Below are positions 1 through 8,782 of a stretch of 64,000 bases of DNA, piece by piece. The stretch comes from an uncultured Polaromonas sp. (lineage in GTDB: Bacteria > Pseudomonadota > Gammaproteobacteria > Burkholderiales > Burkholderiaceae_C): positions 186,001-250,000 of the forward strand of contig CALMEI010000040.1 in the NCBI GenBank assembly GCA_937863225.1, read 5' to 3'. Numbering within the stretch: the first letter of the stretch is position 1; every line of letters starts with the position of its first letter. The translations under genes were made by a program, and so were the position numbers. The notes beneath the pieces were generated by a model. It had not been told where the DNA came from, searched no databases, and saw nothing but the letters and a program-made list of their open reading frames with translations.

Positions 1-472
1 TGTCCCTGGCGGTGAGTTTGCCTAATGTTTGCTGCGTTTCTTTGCGCAAGGCTGCGGCCTTTAAGAAAATGGCATCAAATGCGGCAATGGCGTTGGCAAC
101 CAAGGACAAAAGCTCTGATACATGGGCATCGCGTGTGCTGTCCGCGTCGGGGGTACGGCGTTTTTGCACTTCACTCAAGCGGTGTTTCAAGGCATCGACC
201 AATTGCACGCGGCGCTTGGGGTTATCCAGCAAATCATCTTGCAAATAGGGGTTGCGTTGCACCACCCAAATATCACCCAAAATTTCGTACAACATGCGTG
301 CTGAACGGCCCGTACGGCGCTCTGCTCGCAACTCGTTGAGCACGGTCCAAGCCCGTTCGCCCAACAAACGCACCACTATTTCACGGTCGGAAAACGAGGT
401 GTAGTTGTACGGAATTTCGCGAATGCGGTCGTTTGGGTGCAGGTTGCTGGCTGATGTGGTGGTGCTGGTCAT
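1..472 (-). CDS. DUF3683-type FAD/FMN-binding oxidoreductase, N-terminal part (cut by window edge)
   Basis: An open frame on the minus strand starts with ATG at 470-472 and runs without a stop to the left edge, giving about 157 residues. The translation carries the segments [40 protein letters not shown] and [15 protein letters not shown] recognise these from the N-terminal DUF3683 region of very long (over 1200 residues) FAD-linked dehydrogenases with D-lactate dehydrogenase-like and Fe-S domains found in Burkholderiales. The catalytic FAD and cluster-binding parts lie outside the window, so the substrate cannot be read here. It is divergent from ugpB, with a 227-base shared upstream region. 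Family assignment is fairly confident; function is unproven. Confidence 0.8.
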   Translation of the reverse strand, partial: MTSTTTSASNLHPNDRIREIPYNYTSFSDREIVVRLLGERAWTVLNELRAERRTGRSARMLYEILGDIWVVQRNPYLQDDLLDNPKRRVQLVDALKHRLSEVQKRRTPDADSTRDAHVSELLSLVANAIAAFDAIFLKAAALRKETQQTLGKLTARD

Positions 473-595
473 TGTGAAAGGCAAAGTGCTGCTTTATGGT
501 GCTACGTCAAAGGCAAGCACACTAATCGTAAACCACTGATTTTAGTACCCTTAGAGGCAAAGCTCGGTTTTTCTAATGGATAACCCGACTTACAA

Positions 596-613
596 CCGTC
601 ATATGGCTGTGTT
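596..613 (+). promoter_or_regulatory. possible Pho-box-like repeat upstream of ugpB
   Basis: CCGTCAT (596-602) and CTGTGTT (607-613) are spaced 11 bases apart, as in the two halves of a PhoB box (CTGTCAT-N4-CTGTCAT). The first half matches 6 of 7 bases and the second about 5 of 7. PhoB control of ugp genes is known in enterics. The match is imperfect, so this is only a candidate site, about 86 bases before the ugpB start. Confidence 0.3.
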
Positions 614-699
614 CCAATAAATCAGTTATCCCTCATGGGCACGCCATGCGGTCGTGTACCATTGATTCTCAATTTGTCGCACTTTAAGGAGGTATCTCA

Positions 700-2016
700 A
701 TGAAACATTTCTTCAAAATCAGCGCAATGGCTGCTGTATTGGGCTTTAGCAGCTTGTCAGCACAGGCGCAAACTGAAGTTCAATTTTGGCATTCCATGAC
801 TGCTGTGAATGGCGAATGGGTGAACGATTTGGCCAAAGATTTCAATGCCAAACAAAAAGAATACAAAATTGTGCCCACTTTCAAAGGCACGTACGACGAA
901 TCCATGACCGCTGCCGTGGCCGCCTTTCGCGCGGGCAATGCGCCCCATATTTTGCAAGTGTTTGAAGTGGGCACCGCCACCATGATGGCCAGCAAAGGTG
1001 CGATTGTCCCTGTGGCGCAGGTGATGAAAGATGCCGGCGAAAAATTTGACCCCACAGCCTATGTTTCAGCTGTAGCCGGCTATTACACGGCGCCAAATGG
1101 ACAAATGTTGTCGTTCCCATTCAATAGTTCGACCACCATTTTCTATGTGAACAAGGATGCGTTCAAGGCCGCGGGCATCGACACTGTGAAACTGCCCAGC
1201 ACTTGGCCTGAGGTGGCTCTGGCAGCCGCCAAACTCAAGGCCAGCGGCCACAAATGCCCGTTCACAACCGCATGGCAAGGTTGGACACAGCTTGAGAGTT
1301 TCTCAGCATGGCACAACGTTGAATTTGCCACCAAAAACAACGGTTTGTCGGGCTTGGATGCGCGCATGAAGGTGAATTCACCGTTGCACGTGCGACACAT
1401 CGAAAACTTGGCCAACATGGCCAAACAAGGCTTGTTCATTTACAAAGGCCGTGGCAACGTGCCCGAAGCCAGCTTTGTGTCGGGAGAATGCGCCATGATC
1501 ACCACGTCAGCGGGTTTTTACGGAAATGTGGCCAAAAATGCCAAGTTTGCTTATGCCTTGAGCACCATGCCTTTCTACCCTGATGTCGCTGGTGCACCGC
1601 AAAACACCGTCATTGGTGGTGCCAGTTTGTGGGTCATGTCTGGTAAAAAACCAGCTGAATACAAAGGCGTAGCCAAATTCTTCAGCTATTTGTCCAGCCC
1701 CGAAGTACAGTCTGCCAGCCACAAACGCACCGGCTACCTGCCCATCACCAACGCCGCTTACAAGTTGACTGAAGCCTCTGGTTTCTACAAAGAAAAACCA
1801 GGTACCGACATTGCGGTTTCACAAATGATTCGCAAAGTGACCGACAAGAGCCGTGGCATTCGCTTGGGTAACTATGTGCAGATTCGTGCCGTAGAAGACG
1901 AAGAGTTGGAAAAAGTCTGGGGCGGCAAACAAACTGCCAAAGAAGCCTTGGATGCCATCGTCACCCGTGGCAACGAGCATTTGGCACGATTTGAAGCAGC
2001 CAACAAAGGCAAGTAA
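700..2016 (+). CDS. ugpB: sn-glycerol-3-phosphate ABC transporter substrate-binding protein
   Basis: This is the periplasmic binding protein that delivers sn-glycerol-3-phosphate (and, in the family, glycerophosphodiesters) to the UgpAE permease. The 438 residues begin with a Sec signal peptide of about 23 residues ending AQA. The mature protein opens with EVQFWHSM and continues with the FRAGNAPHILQVFEVGTATM block typical of UgpB. The ATG at 700 is preceded by a perfect AAGGAGGT ribosome binding site at 686-693, the strongest in the window, which fits the high expression expected of a binding protein. It is the first gene of the ugpBAEC series. A 12-bp hairpin repeat follows its stop and separates it from ugpA. 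Confidence 0.95.
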   Translation: MKHFFKISAMAAVLGFSSLSAQAQTEVQFWHSMTAVNGEWVNDLAKDFNAKQKEYKIVPTFKGTYDESMTAAVAAFRAGNAPHILQVFEVGTATMMASKGAIVPVAQVMKDAGEKFDPTAYVSAVAGYYTAPNGQMLSFPFNSSTTIFYVNKDAFKAAGIDTVKLPSTWPEVALAAAKLKASGHKCPFTTAWQGWTQLESFSAWHNVEFATKNNGLSGLDARMKVNSPLHVRHIENLANMAKQGLFIYKGRGNVPEASFVSGECAMITTSAGFYGNVAKNAKFAYALSTMPFYPDVAGAPQNTVIGGASLWVMSGKKPAEYKGVAKFFSYLSSPEVQSASHKRTGYLPITNAAYKLTEASGFYKEKPGTDIAVSQMIRKVTDKSRGIRLGNYVQIRAVEDEELEKVWGGKQTAKEALDAIVTRGNEHLARFEAANKGK

Positions 2017-2025
2017 TGAGGAAGT

Positions 2026-2100
2026 CTAGATTGCTATGCAATTAATAGCAATCTAGGCAATAAATACGCCTGCTACAGCCATATTTCTCATATATTTTTA
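2026..2100 (+). repeat. dispersed hairpin repeat, copy 1 (ugpB-ugpA gap)
   Basis: CTAGATTGCTAT (2026-2037) and ATAGCAATCTAG (2045-2056) form a perfect 12-bp inverted repeat with a 7-base loop. It is followed by GGCAATAAATACGCC and an AT-rich tail. The same layout recurs at five other intergenic places in the window (6660, 12030, 23783, 54966, 57795). Sitting just after ugpB, it could end or process the transcript and so favour ugpB over the permease genes; that role is an inference. Confidence 0.85.
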
Positions 2101-2106
2101 TAGTTT

Positions 2107-2988
2107 GTGGAAAAACGCGTTCAATTCCGATCCTCTTGGCTACCGTGGGTGTTGATAGCGCCGCAGGTGGCCATCATCAGCGTTTTCTTCTTTTGGCCTG
2201 CGGGTCAAGCGGTGATGCAATCTTTTCAATTGCAAGATGCTTTTGGCACGACGACGGAATGGGTGGGCTTGGAAAATTTCAAGCGTTTATGGAACGATGC
2301 GGGTTACTTGGCTTCGTTCAAAACAACCGCCATCTTTTCTATTTTGGTGGCTGTTTTGGGGATTGGATTATCTTTAACCTTGGCCATTTTTGCCGACCGC
2401 ATCATCAAAGGCGCACTGGGCTACAAAACCATGCTGATTGTGCCCTATGCGGTTGCACCCGCAGTGGCAGGCGTGCTGTGGATTTTCATGTTCTCACCGT
2501 CGTTGGGCGTGGTGTCGTTTGCACTTGGAAAAATTGGTTTTAACTGGAATCACTACCTCAACGGCACCCACGCCATGTCACTGATTGTGCTGGCGGCCGT
2601 CTGGAAACAAATCTCATACAACTTTTTGTTCTTTTTGGCAGGCTTGCAATCCATTCCCAAATCATTGATAGAAGCCGCCGCCATTGATGGCGCCAAACCG
2701 TGGCGGCGCTTTTGGTCGATTCAATTTCCATTGCTGTCACCCACCACCTTCTTCTTGTTGGTCATCAACATTGTGTATGCCTTCTTTGACACCTTTGCCA
2801 TTGTGGACGCCACCACCCATGGTGGCCCTGGTCAAGAAACCTCGATATTGGTTTACAAGGTGTATTACGATGGCTTCAAAGCCATGGACTTGGGTGGCAG
2901 TGCCGCGCAGTCGGTGGTGCTGATGACCATTGTGGTTGCCCTGACCGTGATTCAATTTCGCTTTGTCGAAAAGAAAGTCAACTACTGA
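2107..2988 (+). CDS. ugpA: sn-glycerol-3-phosphate ABC transporter permease UgpA
   Basis: One of two inner-membrane permeases of the Ugp importer. The 293 residues start with MEKRVQFRSSWLPWVLIAPQ, the usual UgpA opening, here from a GTG codon at 2107. No Shine-Dalgarno sequence is visible, because the upstream bases are the AT-rich tail of repeat copy 1. About six membrane segments are apparent, and the MetI-type coupling loop EAAAIDGAKPWRRFW lies near residue 200, where it would contact the ATPase UgpC. The length matches the family. The poor start context suggests translation well below that of ugpB. Confidence 0.93.
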   Translation: MEKRVQFRSSWLPWVLIAPQVAIISVFFFWPAGQAVMQSFQLQDAFGTTTEWVGLENFKRLWNDAGYLASFKTTAIFSILVAVLGIGLSLTLAIFADRIIKGALGYKTMLIVPYAVAPAVAGVLWIFMFSPSLGVVSFALGKIGFNWNHYLNGTHAMSLIVLAAVWKQISYNFLFFLAGLQSIPKSLIEAAAIDGAKPWRRFWSIQFPLLSPTTFFLLVINIVYAFFDTFAIVDATTHGGPGQETSILVYKVYYDGFKAMDLGGSAAQSVVLMTIVVALTVIQFRFVEKKVNY

Positions 2989-3092
2989 TGCCCCCACGCT
3001 TGTCATTTCGTGTACTGCGCTGCCCCCCGGGGGGGCTAATCCAGCTTGAGGCGGCTCTGCGCTGGATTGTGCTACCTCACGCTTGTCATCAA
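2989..3092. repeat. GC-rich intergenic repeat (C-run/G-run type), copy A
   Basis: Between ugpA and ugpE lies a GC-rich element with the central palindrome GCCCCCCGGGGGGGC, flanked by direct repeats CACGCTTGTCAT (near 2996 and 3078). Read in the opposite direction, the segment before hisF (59437-59518) has the same order of blocks: GCCCCCAC, CGTGT, the C-run/G-run palindrome and GGCGGC. I recognise this as a style of intergenic repeat common in Comamonadaceae genomes. Confidence 0.7.
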
Positions 3093-3099
3093 TATTATT

Positions 3100-3951
3100 A
3101 TGGTTGAACGCAGTCCATTTTTAACCTTCTTGGCGCACGCCATCATGTGGGCGGGGGTGTTGATTGTGGCCTTTCCTTTGTACTTGGCCTTTGTCGCCTC
3201 TCCCCATACTGCGCAAGAAATAGTGCAAGCACCCATGCCACTGTTGCCAGGCAATTACATGTGGGAAACCTACAGCAAAGCGCTGTTGGGTGGTGGTGCG
3301 GGCGGTGGCTCGAAAGCCCCGGTCGCGCACATGATGTGGGTGAGTTTGGTGTCTGCGCTGGTCATCACTTTTGGCAAAATTGCAATCTCATTGTTATCGG
3401 CCTTTGCCATCGTCTATTTTCGCTTTCCGTTCAAAAACTTTTTCTTTTGGGCGATTTTCATCACCCTCATGCTACCAGTCGAGGTCCGCATTGGGCCCAC
3501 GTACAAAGTCGTCTCCGATCTGGGCATGCTCAACAGCTACGCGGGCTTAACGATACCGTTGATTGCCTCTGCCACGGCGACATTTTTATTCCGCCAATTC
3601 TTCATGTCGGTGCCCGACGAACTGGTGGAAGCGGCACGCATGGACGGCGCCAGTCCGATGCGGTTCTTTTGGGACGTGCTATTGCCCTTGTCCAAAACCT
3701 CGATTGCCGCTTTGTTTGTGATTCAGTTCATTTACGGCTGGAACCAATACCTGTGGCCTTTGCTGGCCACCACCACCGAAGACATGTACCCCGTGGTGGT
3801 GGGCATCAAAATGATGGTCGCCGGCGGAGACTCGCAAAACGAATGGAATGTGGTCATGGCCACAGCCCTCTTGGCCATGTTGCCACCTGCCCTTGTGGTG
3901 GTGTTGATGCAAAAATGGTTTGTAAAAGGTTTGGTTGATACTGAAAAATAA
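3100..3951 (+). CDS. ugpE: sn-glycerol-3-phosphate ABC transporter permease UgpE
   Basis: Second permease of the Ugp importer. I place the start at ATG 3100 ([10 protein letters not shown]), giving 283 residues and aligning with the start of known UgpE proteins. A longer reading from 3046 would translate part of the GC-rich repeat and is unlikely. Six hydrophobic segments are visible. The EAA coupling loop ([19 protein letters not shown]) sits near residue 185 and the C-terminus is the usual short cytoplasmic tail. The stop is followed two bases later by ugpC, so the two are translationally close. No good ribosome binding site precedes ATG 3100. Confidence 0.93.
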   Translation: MVERSPFLTFLAHAIMWAGVLIVAFPLYLAFVASPHTAQEIVQAPMPLLPGNYMWETYSKALLGGGAGGGSKAPVAHMMWVSLVSALVITFGKIAISLLSAFAIVYFRFPFKNFFFWAIFITLMLPVEVRIGPTYKVVSDLGMLNSYAGLTIPLIASATATFLFRQFFMSVPDELVEAARMDGASPMRFFWDVLLPLSKTSIAALFVIQFIYGWNQYLWPLLATTTEDMYPVVVGIKMMVAGGDSQNEWNVVMATALLAMLPPALVVVLMQKWFVKGLVDTEK

Positions 3952-3953
3952 TT

Positions 3954-4967
3954 ATGGCTTCGATTTCTCTCAAAAACATCATCAAGCGCTACGGCCATGC
4001 CAAAACGGGCACGCAAGTGATTCACGGCGTGAATGCCGAAATTGCTGATGGCGAATTCATCGTGATCGTAGGCCCTTCGGGTTGCGGCAAATCAACACTC
4101 TTGCGCATGGTGGCTGGACTGGAAGAAATTTCGGGCGGTGAAATCAGCATTGGCCAGCGCGTCGTCAATGATTTAGAACCAGCCGAACGTGACATCGCCA
4201 TGGTGTTTCAAAATTACGCCTTGTACCCGCACATGAGCGTGTTTGACAACATGGCTTATGGTTTAAAAATTGCCAAAGTTCCCAAAGACGAAATCAAAAC
4301 CCGTGTCGACAAAGCTGCCAAAATTTTGGAACTGGGCAACTTACTGGACCGCAAACCCCGCGATATGTCGGGCGGACAGCGCCAGCGCGTCGCCATGGGG
4401 CGCGCCATTGTGCGACAACCACAGGTGTTTTTATTTGATGAACCTTTGTCAAATTTAGATGCCAAATTGCGCGCACAAACCCGTTTAGAAATACAAAAAC
4501 TGCACCGCGAATTGGGCATCACGTCGCTGTTCGTCACGCACGATCAAGTCGAAGCCATGACACTGGCACAGCGCATGATGGTGATGAACGCCGGTGTGAT
4601 GGAACAGTTTGGCACACCTGAAGAAGTTTACAACCGCCCTGCCAGCACCTTTGTCGCCAGTTTCATGGGCTCACCGCCTATGAATTTGCTCAAGGCCGCA
4701 CCTGGCGTTAAACCTGATCAGATTTTGGGTGTGCGCCCCGAGCATTTGGATATCGCAAATTCAGGTCAAGGTTGGGCCTTGCAAGTGGAGGCCATCGAAC
4801 TCTTGGGTGCTGAACGCTTGCTGTACTGCTTGCATGGCGCTGAACGCGTCATCATCCGTGTCGATGAAAACCAAGCCACGACTGCCATCGGCAACACGGT
4901 GTATGCCACACCACGTGCTGACAAAATTCATCATTTTGATGCGGCGACAGGCAAACGCATCGCTTAG
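3954..4967 (+). CDS. ugpC: sn-glycerol-3-phosphate ABC transporter ATP-binding protein
   Basis: Cytoplasmic ATPase of the Ugp importer, 337 residues. Walker A is GPSGCGKST at residues 40-48. The Q-loop (FQNYALYPH), signature MSGGQRQR, Walker B with [12 protein letters not shown] and the switch histidine in VTHDQVEA follow in order. The C-terminal third is the MalK/UgpC-type regulatory TOBE region, less conserved here. It starts two bases after the ugpE stop. It is the last gene of the plus-strand run; the phosphodiesterase gene ugpQ follows only after an inverted DMT permease gene. Confidence 0.95.
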   Translation: MASISLKNIIKRYGHAKTGTQVIHGVNAEIADGEFIVIVGPSGCGKSTLLRMVAGLEEISGGEISIGQRVVNDLEPAERDIAMVFQNYALYPHMSVFDNMAYGLKIAKVPKDEIKTRVDKAAKILELGNLLDRKPRDMSGGQRQRVAMGRAIVRQPQVFLFDEPLSNLDAKLRAQTRLEIQKLHRELGITSLFVTHDQVEAMTLAQRMMVMNAGVMEQFGTPEEVYNRPASTFVASFMGSPPMNLLKAAPGVKPDQILGVRPEHLDIANSGQGWALQVEAIELLGAERLLYCLHGAERVIIRVDENQATTAIGNTVYATPRADKIHHFDAATGKRIA

Positions 4968-4992
4968 CGGGTCTTTACTGTCTTCAGTCGCA

Positions 4993-5883
4993 TCACACTT
5001 TCTTGATGCTACCCAAAATCGCGGCACCTAAAATCAAAACGATAGCGACTGCAATGTGCCAATCAAAGTGACGTCCCGTGAAAACGAGCAACAAGACGGT
5101 TGAAGCCAACGGTGTGATGTAACTCAATATGCCAATTTGGCGTGCGTCACCGCGTTTCAAAGCGGCATCCCATACGTAAAAAGCCAAGCCCAGTGGACCC
5201 AAGCCCATCATTGCGAGCAAAGCCCAATCACTTTGAGGGATGCTGGTGTGTGGTTCTAACACAGCATGGCAGAGCAAAGACAACACGCCAGAGACCAAAC
5301 CAAACAAACCGATTGCAGATGTGGGGAATCCACGCCCTTGACTGGCCAATCGTTTGCTCAGCAACGAATAGCTGGCCCAAATAAAGGCCGATCCCGCCGC
5401 TGGCAGGTAGCCCCACGCGAAACCTTTGGCAGCAATGCCATGCCATCCGAACTTGAGCAAGTCTTCGCCCAAGATCGCCATCACCGCGCCAGAAAACCCC
5501 ATGCAAGCTGCCAGCACGTGTGTGCCTGTCAAACGGGTGTTGGGTAAAAACAAGGGCGACAGCACCACAATGCCCAATGGCCATAAATAGTTCACCAAGT
5601 TAGCTTCCACAGGCGGCGCGTGACGCAGCGCAATGAACAGTAAAAAATGGAAACCAAACAAACCATAAATGCCCAGAGCCAGCACAAAGAAAGAGACCTT
5701 CCATTCCTTGTAAAAAGGCCAAGCAGGGATGCTACCCATCAGCAAGGCGATGCCCGTTAGCAAAAATGGCGGGATGTGCTTGAGCGACAATCCCAACAAT
5801 GCTAAAGTTGCCCACAATGCAATGGCAATCAAAGCCAGCAAAGTGGGTGAAATAAATGACCGTGTTTTCATCGCAACCATCAT
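4993..5883 (-). CDS. EamA/DMT-family inner-membrane transporter
   Basis: The 296 residues fold into about ten hydrophobic segments arranged as two EamA repeats, the pattern of the drug/metabolite exporter superfamily. The C-terminus SIKKV is the usual short positively charged tail. The substrate cannot be read from sequence; many relatives export amino acids or metabolites. Possible starts are 5883, 5880 and 5871 (all ATG, same frame) and none has a clear ribosome binding site. The gene lies inverted between ugpC and ugpQ and its start is only about 20 bases from that of ugpQ, so both promoters must overlap the neighbouring gene. Confidence 0.85.
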   Translation of the reverse strand: MMVAMKTRSFISPTLLALIAIALWATLALLGLSLKHIPPFLLTGIALLMGSIPAWPFYKEWKVSFFVLALGIYGLFGFHFLLFIALRHAPPVEANLVNYLWPLGIVVLSPLFLPNTRLTGTHVLAACMGFSGAVMAILGEDLLKFGWHGIAAKGFAWGYLPAAGSAFIWASYSLLSKRLASQGRGFPTSAIGLFGLVSGVLSLLCHAVLEPHTSIPQSDWALLAMMGLGPLGLAFYVWDAALKRGDARQIGILSYITPLASTVLLLVFTGRHFDWHIAVAIVLILGAAILGSIKKV

Positions 5884-5903
5884 CGCACATCTTAAAACAA
5901 GCT

Positions 5904-6662
5904 ATGCAAGCCACACTTTCAAACCACTGGCCTTACCCAAAATGGATCGCACACCGAGGCGCCGGGAAACTAGCCCCTGAAAACACTTTGGCTGCATTCA
6001 AGCTCGGCGCCAGCCATGGCTACACCATGTTTGAATGCGATGTGAAGCTCAGCCGTGATGGCGTGCCCTTTTTATTGCATGACAGCACCTTAGAACGCAC
6101 CACGTCTGGCACGGGGACCGCTGGCGACGTCGATTGGGAGGGTTTATCCAAACTCGATGCGGGCAGTTGGCATTCAGCCACCCATTCAGGCGAGCCAATC
6201 CCAAGCTTTGCCATCATTGCACAGTATTGTCTACAGCACGATTTTTTCTTGAACATCGAAATCAAACCCACACCCGGTTTAGAGCAACTCACTGGCGAAG
6301 TGGTGGCCAAGCAAGCTGCTGCACTGTGGCAAGACACATCCACACCACCTTTGTTGAGTTCGTTCAGACCCGAATCACTGATGGGTGCCAAGCTAACTGC
6401 GCCACATTTACCCCGTGCATTGTTGTTGGACACGCTTTGGAATGGCTGGCTGGAAACTGCGCTGATGCTGGATTGCGTCGCCATCATTTGCAACCACAAA
6501 CTGTGGGACGCATCATCTGTGACACAAGCCAAAAGTGCTGGATTTCAAACCCTGAGCTACACCGTGAACGACGATGCAACTGCAAAACGGTTATTGGATT
6601 TGGGCATAGACGGCATCATCACAGACAAGGTAGATGTTTTTTCGCCCATCAAAATACCATGA
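5904..6662 (+). CDS. ugpQ: glycerophosphodiester phosphodiesterase
   Basis: Cytoplasmic GDPD enzyme that cleaves glycerophosphodiesters to sn-glycerol-3-phosphate and an alcohol. I take ATG 5904 (MQATLSNHWPYPKWIAHRGA) as start, giving 252 residues. An upstream ATG at 5856 would overlap the divergent permease gene. Key family residues are visible: HRGAGKLAPENT near residue 17, FECDVKLSRDG with the metal-binding E and D, and LHDSTLERTT with the second catalytic histidine. NIEIKP supplies a further metal ligand. The product feeds the same glycerol-3-phosphate pool as UgpBAEC. No Shine-Dalgarno is seen. Confidence 0.92.
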   Translation: MQATLSNHWPYPKWIAHRGAGKLAPENTLAAFKLGASHGYTMFECDVKLSRDGVPFLLHDSTLERTTSGTGTAGDVDWEGLSKLDAGSWHSATHSGEPIPSFAIIAQYCLQHDFFLNIEIKPTPGLEQLTGEVVAKQAAALWQDTSTPPLLSSFRPESLMGAKLTAPHLPRALLLDTLWNGWLETALMLDCVAIICNHKLWDASSVTQAKSAGFQTLSYTVNDDATAKRLLDLGIDGIITDKVDVFSPIKIP

Positions 6663-6732
6663 TGCTATAAATAACATAGCACTATTGGCAACAAATACGC
6701 CTCATTGAGGCCTATTTTATCAATATAATAGA
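6660..6732 (+). repeat. dispersed hairpin repeat, copy 2 (ugpQ / DUF167 gap)
   Basis: TGCTAT (6663-6668) and ATAGCA (6676-6681) form the hairpin, followed by GGCAACAAATACGCC, then AGGCC and an AT-rich tail, as in the other copies. It lies between two convergent genes, where a hairpin could act as a bidirectional terminator; that role is inferred. Confidence 0.8.
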
Positions 6733-6757
6733 CGATGTAGCCAGATTGAGATCAGTT

Positions 6758-6997
6758 CTAGGATTCGGAGATCTGCACCAATTTCAGCCGGCCTGTGCTG
6801 CCGGTTTTGAGGCTGACTGCTGTTTTGCTGCAAGCAAATTGCTTGGCCACCAACGTGATGAGCTCCGCGTTGGCTTTGCCGTCAACTGGCAGTGATTTAA
6901 TGTGCGCCAGCCAGGTTCCATCATCCGCTTGCGTCAATGCACTGCTGCGCGCATTGGGTTTGACTTTCACTTGGATGATGGTGGGTTTATTTGCCAT
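6758..6997 (-). CDS. DUF167 (YggU-type) family protein
   Basis: A 79-residue protein read from ATG at 6997 (MANKPTIIQVKVKPNA). The KVKPNAR, DGKANAELI and LKTGSTGRLK segments, rich in lysine, match the small alpha/beta DUF167 fold. Function is unknown in the family. The upstream in-frame extension to 7051 is read through the end of the neighbouring gene and is unlikely. It overlaps the 3' end of the upstream membrane-protein gene by 11 bases, so the two are probably cotranscribed. Confidence 0.85.
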   Translation of the reverse strand: MANKPTIIQVKVKPNARSSALTQADDGTWLAHIKSLPVDGKANAELITLVAKQFACSKTAVSLKTGSTGRLKLVQISES

Positions 6998-7268
6998 GCC
7001 AACCACCACGCCACCACCATTGGTACAGTGCCGCCGACAGGACCAGGACAAAGTACGTCATCATCTTGCCATCGGTGCTGAATATAAATAGACCGGCAAA
7101 CAAAATAGCAACGCCAGTAAGGCTGGTGATCAGCATTTGTGACTTTAGGCTGCGACTCAGCTTTTGTTTGGGCCAAATCGTGCGACAGACCCACGGGAAG
7201 ACGACACCCATGAAGGCAGCTGGCAACACGAAATTTATCAAGTGGTTAATGAATTGGAAAAAGCCCAT
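6987..7268 (-). CDS. small conserved-looking membrane protein, function unknown
   Basis: A 93-residue protein with about three hydrophobic segments (near residues 8-30, 45-64 and 68-85), separated by a basic stretch (IWPKQKLSRSLKS). I do not recognise a named family. It lies directly upstream of, and overlaps, the DUF167 gene on the same strand, and is divergent from hemA 68 bases away. The hydrophobic pattern and the tight coupling support a real gene. Topology is inferred from hydrophobicity only. Confidence 0.65.
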   Translation of the reverse strand: MGFFQFINHLINFVLPAAFMGVVFPWVCRTIWPKQKLSRSLKSQMLITSLTGVAILFAGLFIFSTDGKMMTYFVLVLSAALYQWWWRGGWHGK

Positions 7269-7324
7269 CTGCGGAGTCTAAATGACTTTAAGGTGTCTAA
7301 ATCTGATCTGTTGGCGATTAATTT

Positions 7325-7330
7325 TATAAT
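7325..7330 (+). promoter_or_regulatory. candidate -10 box for hemA (leaderless layout)
   Basis: A perfect TATAAT lies at 7325-7330, only six bases before the hemA ATG at 7337. A sigma70 start would normally fall six to eight bases after this box, that is on or next to the A of the ATG. No convincing -35 box is seen 16-18 bases upstream and no Shine-Dalgarno precedes the gene, which fits leaderless initiation but does not prove it. Confidence 0.45.
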
Positions 7331-7336
7331 CGACCG

Positions 7337-8659
7337 ATGGCTGTATGGACATTGGGCATTAATCACACCACTGCACCGCTCGATTTGCGCGGGCGGTTTG
7401 CCTTTGCCATGGACCAAATTGCACCCACCCTGCATACCATGCGCACAGATTTGGGCAACATTTTGGCGCCCCATTCAGCCACAGCGCCCCTGGAAGCCGC
7501 ACTCATTTCCACCTGCAATCGCACTGAGATTTATCTAGCGCACGATGCGCATGCGCATCCAAGCAGCGCCGATACTTTTGTGCAACCCACTTTGCAATGG
7601 ATGGCCAAATTGGGCGGTGTCTCCACCGCCGATTTGAGCGCGCACTCCTATACATTGCAAAACAATTTGGCAGCCCGCCACGCTTTTCGTGTGGCCAGCG
7701 GACTGGACAGCATGGTGTTGGGCGAACCACAAATATTGGGGCAAATGAAAGACGCCGTGCGCATGGCCAGCGAGGCAGGCGCATTAGGTGCCACCCTCAA
7801 CCAACTTTTTCAACGCAGTTTTTCAGTCGCCAAAGAAGTGCGCAGCACCACTGAGATAGGTGCCCACTCTATCAGCATGGCTGCCGCTGCTGTGCGTTTG
7901 GCTGGGCAATTGTTTGAAGATATCAAAGACACCAAAGTGCTGTTTGTAGGCGCTGGCGAAATGATAGAGCTGTGCGCCACCCATTTCGCTGCCAAACAAC
8001 CGAAATACATGGCCATCGCCAACCGAACCTTGGAACGTGGCGAAAAATTGGCCAGCCGATTTGGTGCTGAGTCCATTCGATTGGCCGATTTGCCGAATCG
8101 TCTGCATGAATTTGACGCAGTGGTGAGCTGCACTGCCAGCACCTTACCCATCATCGGATTGGGCGCTGTTGAACGCGCATTGAAACAACGCAAGCACCGA
8201 CCCATGTTCATGGTGGATTTGGCCGTGCCACGCGATATTGAAATTGAAGTGAAAGCATTGCCCGATGTGTATTTGTACACGGTGGACGACTTGGCCAGTG
8301 TGGTGCAAACGGGACAAGCCAATCGACAAGCGGCCGTTGCCGAAGCTGAAACCATCATTGATGCGGGTGTGCAAAGTTTCATGCATTGGTTAGACCAACG
8401 CAACCCCAACAATGGCAGCGTGTCGCTGATTCAACAAATCAATGCACAAACGGACAACTGGCGTGAGCACGAACTGTCGCGTGCGCGCAAATTGCTGGCC
8501 AAGGGCGCTTCTATCGATGAAGTGCTGGAGGCATTGTCCAAAGGTATCACCCAAAAAATGTTGCATGGCACTTTTGCCGAATTGCACGCCGGTGATTCCG
8601 TCAGTCGCGAACATACCGCGCAAGTGATACAAAAACTATTTTTGCGTAAAGAGCGTTAG
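7337..8659 (+). CDS. hemA: glutamyl-tRNA reductase
   Basis: First committed enzyme of C5-pathway tetrapyrrole synthesis: NADPH-dependent reduction of glutamyl-tRNA to glutamate-1-semialdehyde. The 440 residues contain the catalytic cysteine motif STCNRTEIY (Cys60) and the [16 protein letters not shown] block. The NADPH-binding Rossmann part follows ([11 protein letters not shown] and [13 protein letters not shown]), then a helical C-terminal dimerisation domain. The start [14 protein letters not shown] is the usual one, so the missing ribosome binding site is probably real rather than a start error. It heads the hemA-prfA pair. Confidence 0.96.
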   Translation: MAVWTLGINHTTAPLDLRGRFAFAMDQIAPTLHTMRTDLGNILAPHSATAPLEAALISTCNRTEIYLAHDAHAHPSSADTFVQPTLQWMAKLGGVSTADLSAHSYTLQNNLAARHAFRVASGLDSMVLGEPQILGQMKDAVRMASEAGALGATLNQLFQRSFSVAKEVRSTTEIGAHSISMAAAAVRLAGQLFEDIKDTKVLFVGAGEMIELCATHFAAKQPKYMAIANRTLERGEKLASRFGAESIRLADLPNRLHEFDAVVSCTASTLPIIGLGAVERALKQRKHRPMFMVDLAVPRDIEIEVKALPDVYLYTVDDLASVVQTGQANRQAAVAEAETIIDAGVQSFMHWLDQRNPNNGSVSLIQQINAQTDNWREHELSRARKLLAKGASIDEVLEALSKGITQKMLHGTFAELHAGDSVSREHTAQVIQKLFLRKER

Positions 8660-8692
8660 CTGCGCTCGATCGTTTTCAACCTTCTCACTTGA

Positions 8693-8758
8693 CCGTCATT
8701 CCCGCGCAGGCGGGAATCCACAAGGGGTCATAGATTCCCAGCTGCGCTGGAATGACAG
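8693..8758. repeat. GTCATTCC-type palindromic repeat (hemA-prfA gap)
   Basis: The gap holds GTCATTCCCGC followed by GGCGGGAATCCA, and then a second arm TAGATTCCCAGC / GCTGGAATGAC. The outer arms GTCATTCC and GGAATGAC pair with each other, and each half also folds on itself. I recognise this as a widespread REP-like element of proteobacterial intergenic regions. Only this copy is seen in the window. Confidence 0.75.
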
Positions 8759-8782
8759 AATCCTTTCAAAAAAATTAAATCC

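Noticed and set aside
12..339. Plus-strand open frames of 60-104 codons at the left edge
   Set aside because: They are shadows of the minus-strand DUF3683 dehydrogenase gene, whose translation matches a known family from its ATG at 472.
3147..3938. 263-codon open frame overlapping ugpE in another frame
   Set aside because: Composition is His/Arg/Gly-rich with no family match; ugpE in the other frame is unmistakable.
6134..6670. 178-codon plus-strand frame and 170-codon minus-strand frame over ugpQ
   Set aside because: Both lie inside ugpQ, which carries all GDPD motifs; the alternatives have none.
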